From an uncultured Clostridia bacterium (GTDB lineage Bacteria; Bacillota; Clostridia; Christensenellales; Borkfalkiaceae): DNA of 64,000 nucleotides. The position numbers and the translations under genes are program-made. The stretch covers positions 1-64,000 of the forward strand of contig CASESJ010000003.1 of assembly GCA_949290575.1 (NCBI GenBank), in the 5' to 3' direction. This document shows, in pieces, positions 58,772 to 64,000 of the stretch. The notes under the pieces are model-generated. The model did not search any database, was not told the DNA's origin, and saw only the letters and a program-made list of their open reading frames with translations. Position 1 is the first letter of the stretch. Each line of letters begins with the position of its first letter.

Positions 58772-61423
58772 TTACTTTTTTCTGCGGGAAAGCACAAGTT
58801 TTTCTATAAGTTTCTGCAGCTCTACGAGGGGTATTATTGCGAGAGCTACGCCCACGGCTACCAGCCATTCGACTGCCGACAGCATGAAGTCGTTGCCCGC
58901 GTCCTCGATAAATACGGTCTTTACGCCAGGCGTCAGGATGACGAAGAGCGTCAGACCTATGCCGAGCAGTACGGACAGATCGAGGGGTTTGTTCGAGAAG
59001 AATTTTGAGTTAATCACGCTGTTTCTCTGCGAGCGCATGTTGAATGCGTGGAAGAGCTGTATGAAGCACAGCGATATGAACGCCATCGTCATGGGTTCGG
59101 CGTGGTGTTCCGCTCCGTCGGTTATGACGTACTGACCGAGCAGGTACGAAACCATTACGAGGGCGGTCTGCATCAGTCCCTGAAGAATTATGTCCTTGCC
59201 CATCTGCCCTGCGAACAGCGAAGAGTTGTTCTTTCTCGGCGGCATCTTCATTACGTCTTTTTCAGCCTTTTCTGTGCCCAGCGAGAGGGCGGGGAAGGAG
59301 TCGGTAACGAGGTTTACCCACAGTATCATTATGGGCGAAAGGAAGGTCTGCGGCTGTCCCGATATGAGCGAAATCATCTCTACAATGAACAGACAGAGCA
59401 CCTCGGCGATGTTTGCCGAAAGCAGGAACTGTATCGCCTTTGTGATGTTTGAGAATATCTTTCTGCCCTCTTCGACCGCGCCCACAATGGTTGCGAAGTT
59501 GTCGTCTGTCAGCACCATGTCGGCAGCCTCTTTGGAAACCTGCGTGCCCGTTATGCCCATGCCTATGCCTATGTCGGCTTCCTTTATCGAGGGCGCGTCG
59601 TTCACGCCGTCGCCCGTCATTGCCGTAACCTTGCCGTTGGCGCGGAACGCCTTTACTATTCTCACCTTGTTTTCGGGGCTTACGCGGGCAAATACCGAGA
59701 AGTTGTTTATGTTCTCGTAGAGATATTCGTCCGTCATCTTGTCGAGTTCCGCGCCCGTCGCCGTCAGGTCGCCGTCGCGCAGAATGTCAAGTTCGCGCGC
59801 AATCGCGCACGCCGTATCCATATGGTCGCCCGTTATCATCAGGGCGTGTATGCCCGCCGTTCTGCACTCCGCAACGGCTGCCTTTACTTCCGGTCTCGGC
59901 GGGTCTATCATGCCCGTCAGACCGACGAAAATCATCTTCTCTTCCGTCAGGTCGTCGCCCTCTTTATATGCCGCGGCGAGCACTCTCAAAGCTCTCTGCG
60001 CCATGCCGCGGTTCGCCTCTTTAATCGCCTCCTCGTCGGCGGGAGTAATCGCTCTCACGCCGTCCGAAGAGAGTATGTGCGTGCACCTTGCAATCAGCAT
60101 GTCGGGCGCGCCCTTTGTGTAGCTGTATTTCTTTCCGCCGTTCTCGTGCACGGTGGTCATCAGCTTTCTCACGCTGTCGAAAGGTTTTTCGTTGACGCGG
60201 GGATATTGCGCCGTCAATGCAGAAAAGTCGCCGCTCTGCTTTATGAAATAATCGACGAGAGCCGTCTCTGTGGGGTCGCCCTGCAAGCCGTTTTTGGACA
60301 CCACCGTGTCGTTGCAGAGAGCCATTATGCGGTTTAATAGCGCGTCGTCGCCCGAGGGACAGTAGCTGTCCTTGACGGTCATTTTGTTGAGGGTGAGTGT
60401 GCCCGTCTTATCCGAGCAGATAATCTCGCAGCAGCCCAGCGTTTCGACCGAGGGCAGGTTCTTGACTATCGCGTTGCGCTTCGACATCTTCTGCACGCCC
60501 ATGGCGAGCACTATGGTGACTACTGCGGGCAGACCTTCGGGAATGGCGGCTACGGCAATGGCTACCGCCGTCATGAACGCGTCTATGAACACTTCGACGG
60601 TCAGACCCGTGGCAATGTGCGCGCAGACGTTTATTATGAATATGACGACTGCTATGCCGAGCACGAGGAAGGAGAGTATCTTTGCCGTCTTTGCCAGCTG
60701 TTTGTTGAGGGGGGAGGGGTCTTCCTTGACCTCGTTGAGCATTTTTGCAATCTTGCCCACCTCGGTCGCCATGCCCGTAGCGGTGACGAGACCTCTGCCG
60801 CGACCGTATGTTACGGTGCTGCCCGAAAAAGCCATGTTGTGTCTGTCGCCGAGGGGTGCGTTTTCGTCGACAATGCAGTCGGCGTTCTTTTCGACGGGCA
60901 CGCTCTCGCCCGTCAGGGCCGCTTCCTCTATCTTGAGGGAGGCGGACTGCAGAAGTCGCATATCCGCGGGCACTACGTCGCCCGCCTCAAGCACCACAAC
61001 GTCGCCGACGACGAGCTCTTCCGAGGGGATGACCGTCTGTTCGCCGTCCCTTATGACCTTGACAAACGGTTTGTTTCGGGCTTTCAGCGCGGCGAGCGCG
61101 TTCTCCGCCTTGTTCTCCTGCACGAAACCTATAATCGCGTTTATGACGACTATCAGAAGAATTACGCCGCTGTCGATGAGTTCGAGCGGCTCGTTGTTTA
61201 TGCCCGCAAGCACGGCGGAAATGACTGCCGCGGCAAGCAGCACGATAATCATCGGGTCGGTAAACTGCGACAGAAATTTGATTATCGCGGGCGTCTTTCT
61301 GGCTTCGGCGAGGGCGTTTCTGCCGTTTTCGGCAAGTCGCCTGCCCGCCTCGGCGGAGGTAAGACCGCTTGCGGACGATTGCGTCTCAAGGCAGGTCTGC
61401 TCTGCACTTTTGCTATGGAACAT
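58772..61423 (-). CDS. P-type cation ATPase (Ca2+/Mn2+ type IIA)
   Basis: An 883-aa protein with phosphorylation site SDKTGTLT (D338), TGES (EEAALTGES), TGDGVNDAPSIKEADIGIGMG in the hinge, and about ten membrane helices. The N-terminal cation-ATPase domain and the C-terminal helices are as in SERCA/PMR1-type pumps. It moves Ca2+ or Mn2+ out of the cytoplasm. It lies behind a yybP-ykoY Mn2+ riboswitch, so Mn2+ efflux is the likely job. RBS TGAGGTG. A strong terminator follows the gene. Confidence 0.95.
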   Translation of the reverse strand: MFHSKSAEQTCLETQSSASGLTSAEAGRRLAENGRNALAEARKTPAIIKFLSQFTDPMIIVLLAAAVISAVLAGINNEPLELIDSGVILLIVVINAIIGFVQENKAENALAALKARNKPFVKVIRDGEQTVIPSEELVVGDVVVLEAGDVVPADMRLLQSASLKIEEAALTGESVPVEKNADCIVDENAPLGDRHNMAFSGSTVTYGRGRGLVTATGMATEVGKIAKMLNEVKEDPSPLNKQLAKTAKILSFLVLGIAVVIFIINVCAHIATGLTVEVFIDAFMTAVAIAVAAIPEGLPAVVTIVLAMGVQKMSKRNAIVKNLPSVETLGCCEIICSDKTGTLTLNKMTVKDSYCPSGDDALLNRIMALCNDTVVSKNGLQGDPTETALVDYFIKQSGDFSALTAQYPRVNEKPFDSVRKLMTTVHENGGKKYSYTKGAPDMLIARCTHILSSDGVRAITPADEEAIKEANRGMAQRALRVLAAAYKEGDDLTEEKMIFVGLTGMIDPPRPEVKAAVAECRTAGIHALMITGDHMDTACAIARELDILRDGDLTATGAELDKMTDEYLYENINNFSVFARVSPENKVRIVKAFRANGKVTAMTGDGVNDAPSIKEADIGIGMGITGTQVSKEAADMVLTDDNFATIVGAVEEGRKIFSNITKAIQFLLSANIAEVLCLFIVEMISLISGQPQTFLSPIMILWVNLVTDSFPALSLGTEKAEKDVMKMPPRKNNSSLFAGQMGKDIILQGLMQTALVMVSYLLGQYVITDGAEHHAEPMTMAFISLCFIQLFHAFNMRSQRNSVINSKFFSNKPLDLSVLLGIGLTLFVILTPGVKTVFIEDAGNDFMLSAVEWLVAVGVALAIIPLVELQKLIEKLVLSRRKK

Positions 61424-61548
61424 TGTTCACCTCACAAGTATTTTTGCGCCTGAAGGCGCAGCGGGTAGTTCGTCTGTATTTATTCCCGTCGGCGCGCGAG
61501 CGTAAACACTCGCCTCCGCACAACGCGGACGCGGTCCGCGTCCGGGTT

Positions 61549-61586
61549 AAAAAAAAGACTTTCAGCATAAAAATGCTAAAAGTCTT
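61549..61586 (-). terminator. Intrinsic terminator of the Mn2+ riboswitch
   Basis: On the minus strand AAGACTTTTAGCAT (61586-61573), loop TTTT, ATGCTGAAAGTCTT (61568-61555), then TTTTTT. The 5' arm overlaps the 3' strand of the aptamer's P1, so the two structures exclude each other. Confidence 0.9.
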
Positions 61587-61667
61587 GTTACCGGAAAAAC
61601 GGTGGCGCAACCGGACCGTTCGGTCGTGATGACGGCTGCGCGCTTGCAACTACTCCCTTTTACGTCT
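61580..61667 (-). ncRNA. yybP-ykoY manganese riboswitch
   Basis: On the minus strand the leader starts a few nt after the promoter and contains AAAAGGGAGTAG, with GGGAGTAG at 61657-61650. It continues with CGTCATCACGAC (61634-61623), CGGTTGCGC (61613-61605) and finally ACAAGACTTTT (61588-61578). These are the conserved elements of yybP-ykoY aptamers, which bind Mn2+. P1 pairs the 5' AAAAG with the 3' CTTTT, and that CTTTT is inside the terminator arm. Mn2+ binding should therefore free the gene from termination (ON switch). The downstream gene is a P-type ATPase, a known yybP-ykoY target class. Confidence 0.85.
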
Positions 61668-61669
61668 TA

Positions 61670-61698
61670 ATTCTATCACCGCGCCCGCCTTTTGTCAA
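61670..61698 (-). promoter_or_regulatory. Promoter of the riboswitch-ATPase unit
   Basis: Minus strand: TTGACA (61698-61693), a 17-nt spacer and TAGAAT (61675-61670). The start is only a few nt before the aptamer. Confidence 0.85.
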
Positions 61699-61881
61699 TG
61701 GTTTGCACTCATTTTTGTCCGCAACGCCCGCGCGCCGCGCGACATATATTGTTATATCCGTAAAATGCATAAATTAGTCCGTTTTATGTATGGAATGAGG
61801 GGCGATTTATAACTATAATGATTATGGCTGATGATGCTATAAAAACGTTGCGCGCGTTCGCGCGTAAAAGCGAGGTTTTAT

Positions 61882-62865
61882 ATGACTATTAAAGAGAAGT
61901 TAAACGCAATCGTCGAGCAGTTCGAATGTGTGGGCATAGTGCCCGTCATCAAGCTCGACAAAGTCGAAAACGCTGAAAAGCTGGCAAAGGCACTGCGTGA
62001 CGGCGGCATCAACTGCGCAGAAGTTACATTCCGCGCAAAGGGTGCGGACGAAGTGATTTCGCGCATGGTAAAAGCTTACCCCGATATGTTTGTCGGAGCG
62101 GGCACGGTGCTCACCTGCGAGCAGGCTGACGCTGCCGCAAAGGCGGGCGCAAAGTTCTGTGTGGCACCCGGTCTCAATCCCAAGGTTGTAAAGCACTGTC
62201 TGGACAAGGGCATACCCTTCGCTCCCGGACTTTCCTCCGCAAGCGAAATCGAGCAGGCTATAGAGCTTGGACTGGATTTCGTCAAGTTCTTCCCCGCGGA
62301 GCAGGCGGGCGGACTTCCCTACATAAAGTCGGTGTGCGGACCTTACACGTCCATGCGTTTCATGCCCACGGGCGGCGTGACCGCGGATAACCTCAACACA
62401 TATCTCGCATACGACAAAATCGTCTGCTGCGGCGGCAGCTGGATAGTTCCCTCCAAGATGCTCGAGGAGGAGAACTGGGCGGGCATAACCGCGCTCTGCC
62501 GCGAGGCTATCGACAAGATGCTCGGCTTCCAGATGGTGCACGTAGGCATCAACTGCGCAAATCCCGAAGAGGCAGAGGGCGTTGCGGACAAGTTCGACAG
62601 CGCGTTCGGCTTCACTAAGAAGGTGGGCAACAGCTCGGTATTCGCCTCCACGTTCGTAGAGTGCATGAAGTCGCCCTTCAAGGGCAAGATGGGGCACATA
62701 GCCGTCGCTACCAATTCGGTAAAGCGCGCTATGTATCAGCTCAAGATGCGCGGTTTCACCATTGACGAGAGCTCGATTAAGTACGACGCAAAGGGCAAGC
62801 CCACTGTGGCATACCTTGCAGACGACTTCGGCGGCTTTGCCGTTCACCTCGTGCTCAAGAAGTAA
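61882..62865 (+). CDS. KDPG/KHG aldolase fused to a VOC-like domain
   Basis: A 327-aa protein. Residues about 1-210 are a class I KDPG aldolase: EVTFRAKG (Glu), GAGTVLT, and Schiff-base Lys in FVKFFPAEQAGG, with RFMPTGGV. Residues about 215-327 resemble a glyoxalase/VOC fold (FQMVHVGINCAN...KMGHIAVATNSVKRAMYQL). Many E. coli-type Eda proteins lack the second part. It splits KDPG to pyruvate and glyceraldehyde-3-phosphate. RBS GCGAGG before ATG. The KDG kinase follows, so KDG made upstream is phosphorylated and cleaved here. Confidence 0.9.
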   Translation: MTIKEKLNAIVEQFECVGIVPVIKLDKVENAEKLAKALRDGGINCAEVTFRAKGADEVISRMVKAYPDMFVGAGTVLTCEQADAAAKAGAKFCVAPGLNPKVVKHCLDKGIPFAPGLSSASEIEQAIELGLDFVKFFPAEQAGGLPYIKSVCGPYTSMRFMPTGGVTADNLNTYLAYDKIVCCGGSWIVPSKMLEEENWAGITALCREAIDKMLGFQMVHVGINCANPEEAEGVADKFDSAFGFTKKVGNSSVFASTFVECMKSPFKGKMGHIAVATNSVKRAMYQLKMRGFTIDESSIKYDAKGKPTVAYLADDFGGFAVHLVLKK

Positions 62866-62880
62866 TAAACAAGGTCAAGA

Positions 62881-62913
62881 CGCCGTCCCGCCGCGGCACG
62901 CGGCGGGACGGCG
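62881..62913 (+). other. Long hairpin between aldolase and kinase genes
   Basis: CGCCGTCCCGCCGCG (62881-62895), loop GCA, CGCGGCGGGACGGCG (62899-62913): a perfect 15-bp stem. The tail is A-rich (AAGAAAAAATTTC), so it is not a typical terminator. It may stabilise the upstream mRNA or partly attenuate the kinase. Confidence 0.75.
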
Positions 62914-62967
62914 AAGAAAAAATTTCAATAAAAAAATAAAACATATAATTTTCAAGGAGAAAATTCA

Positions 62968-63999
62968 ATGAAAAAAATCGTAACCATGGGCGAGATAATG
63001 CTCCGCCTTTCCACCCCCAACAACGAAAAGTTCATTCAGGCTGACGAGTTTGACATCAACTACGGCGGCGGCGAAGCCAACGTTGCAGTATCCTGCGCAA
63101 ACTATGGCCACAATGCAGAATTCGTAACCGCAGTTCCCGATAACGAACTCGGCGAGTGCGCTATAGCGGCTCTCCGCAAATACGGCGTTGAGACAAAGCA
63201 CATTGCAAAGTGCGGTGAAAGACTGGGCATCTACTATCTCGAAACGGGCAGCTCCATGCGCCCCTCCAAGGTCGTTTACGACAGAGCTCATTCGTCCATA
63301 ACGACGGCTACGGCAAAGGATTTCGACTTCGACGAAATCTTCAAGGATGCTGACTGGTTCCACTTCACGGGTATCACTCCCGCAGTTTCCGACAGCGCGG
63401 CAGTGCTCACCGAAGAAGCCCTCAAGGCTGCAAAGAAGCACGGCGTTACCGTATCGGTTGACCTCAACTTCCGCAAGAAGCTCTGGTCGAGCGAAAAGGC
63501 TCAGAAGGTCATGACCGGACTTATGAAGTACGTCGACGTCTGCATAGGCAACGAAGAGGACGCAGAACTCGTTCTCGGCTTCAAGCCCGGCAAGACGGAC
63601 GTAACGAGCGGCGAACTCGAGCTCGCAGGTTACAAGTCGATTTTCGAACAGATGGTTGCAAAGTTCGGCTTCAAGTATGCAATTTCTTCCCTCCGCGTAT
63701 CCCACTCCGCATCGGATAACGGCTGGTCGGCTTGCATCTACTCGGCTGCAACCAAGGAATTCTATCATTCCAAGACATATTCCATCCATCCCATCGTTGA
63801 CCGCGTTGGCGGCGGCGACTCCTTCGCGGGCGGCGTCATCACCGGTTTCCTCGACGGCAAGGACTTCAAGGCAGCTCTCGAATTCGGCGTAGCTGCATCC
63901 GCGCTCAAGCACACCATTCCCGGTGACTTCAACCTCGTATCCCGCAAGGAAGTCGAATCTCTTGCAGGCGGCGACGGTTCGGGCAGAGTTCAGAGATAA
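62968..63999 (+). CDS. kdgK: 2-keto-3-deoxygluconate kinase (PfkB family)
   Basis: A 343-aa PfkB-type sugar kinase: TMGEIMLRLSTP at the N-terminus, YGGGEANVAVSCANYG (substrate side), and the C-terminal DRVGGGDSFAGGVITG with catalytic Asp in GGGDS. The size and motifs fit KDG kinase, which makes KDPG for the aldolase gene just upstream. RBS AAGGAG. It is 102 nt after the aldolase gene, with a strong hairpin between. The gene is complete, ending 1 nt before the window edge. Confidence 0.93.
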   Translation: MKKIVTMGEIMLRLSTPNNEKFIQADEFDINYGGGEANVAVSCANYGHNAEFVTAVPDNELGECAIAALRKYGVETKHIAKCGERLGIYYLETGSSMRPSKVVYDRAHSSITTATAKDFDFDEIFKDADWFHFTGITPAVSDSAAVLTEEALKAAKKHGVTVSVDLNFRKKLWSSEKAQKVMTGLMKYVDVCIGNEEDAELVLGFKPGKTDVTSGELELAGYKSIFEQMVAKFGFKYAISSLRVSHSASDNGWSACIYSAATKEFYHSKTYSIHPIVDRVGGGDSFAGGVITGFLDGKDFKAALEFGVAASALKHTIPGDFNLVSRKEVESLAGGDGSGRVQR

Positions 64000-64000
64000 T

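Noticed and set aside
60372..61505. 377-aa open frame opposite the P-type ATPase
   Set aside because: Antisense of a clear ATPase gene and of its leader; low-complexity Ser/Thr/Ala composition is typical of a shadow.
61900..62847. 315-aa minus-strand frame over the aldolase, and a similar one at 62965-63912 over the kinase
   Set aside because: Both are exact antisense shadows of well-supported enzymes.
1..64000. CRISPR array, insertion sequence or rRNA genes
   Set aside because: I saw no regular repeat-spacer pattern, no transposase and no rRNA; the repeats found are isolated pairs.

Overview
The window looks like a chromosome segment from an anaerobic, probably gut-associated Bacillota (Clostridia-type) bacterium. 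The signs are strong AGGAGG-type ribosome-binding sites, a yybP-ykoY Mn2+ riboswitch, YitT, YccF, DUF4250 and SpoVK/CbbX-type proteins, a lipoprotein with bacterial Ig-like repeats, and an aldolase-VOC fusion common in Clostridia. The genus cannot be read from the sequence. GC content changes sharply. The left third is a mosaic in which several genes are very AT-rich. From about 41 kb rightward the DNA is GC-rich and looks like ordinary chromosome.

Positions 1-32 kb form a dense defence island. From left to right it holds: (1) an overlapping five-gene operon (593-10850) with a CoiA-like Zn-ribbon protein, a coiled-coil protein, an unknown protein, a 1725-aa DEAH helicase with a C-terminal DUF1998-type Cys cluster (Druantia DruE-like) and a Dam-type adenine methylase; (2) a DUF2075 nuclease-helicase, a small unknown protein and an SF2 helicase with an N-terminal nuclease fold (11072-15926); (3) a DpnII-type GATC restriction-modification locus whose Dam enzyme carries an HTH domain, plus a second methylase (16146-19045); (4) a one-chain SIR2 - short Argonaute protein (19132-22173) with an intact SIR2 core and degraded PIWI catalytic positions; (5) a Nudix hydrolase, a mini HNH nuclease, an NPNN-repeat microprotein and an XRE regulator; (6) an OLD-family ATPase/TOPRIM nuclease; (7) two overlapping DUF262 (GmrSD-like) proteins; and (8) a PPOX-fold protein and an HTH/membrane pair. 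Two near-identical copies of a terminator-bearing sequence (about 15.97 and 30.40 kb) bracket blocks 3-7 as direct repeats.

The island ends at 31958-32012 in what I read as the 3' half of a tRNA-Leu(UAA) gene. It runs from the anticodon loop to the 3' end and is followed by a terminator, the usual footprint of integration by a tyrosine recombinase. On this reading everything to the left, out past the window edge, is an integrative element. No integrase is visible here.

From 32.3 to 45 kb there are two loci with paralogous DUF1292-like genes. One sits with a VirD4/TraG-like ATPase and an acidic protein. The other sits with a tandem AAA+ (CbbX/SpoVK/EccA-like) ATPase and two YbjN-like proteins. 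Between them are a metallophosphoesterase, a HAD protein, YccF and a frameshifted Ig-like lipoprotein. From 45 to 57 kb are housekeeping and membrane genes: MscS, an XRE regulator with a B-box membrane protein, tRNA-Arg(CCG), PepT, DUF4250, MnmA, YitT, and an AraC regulator divergent from two MATE transporters and a polysaccharide deacetylase. From 57.5 to 64 kb is a uronate/KDG catabolic group (KduD, KDPG aldolase, KDG kinase), interrupted by a P-type cation ATPase behind a Mn2+ riboswitch. Several genes have a consensus promoter whose -10 box lies 6-9 nt before the start codon, which suggests leaderless transcripts.
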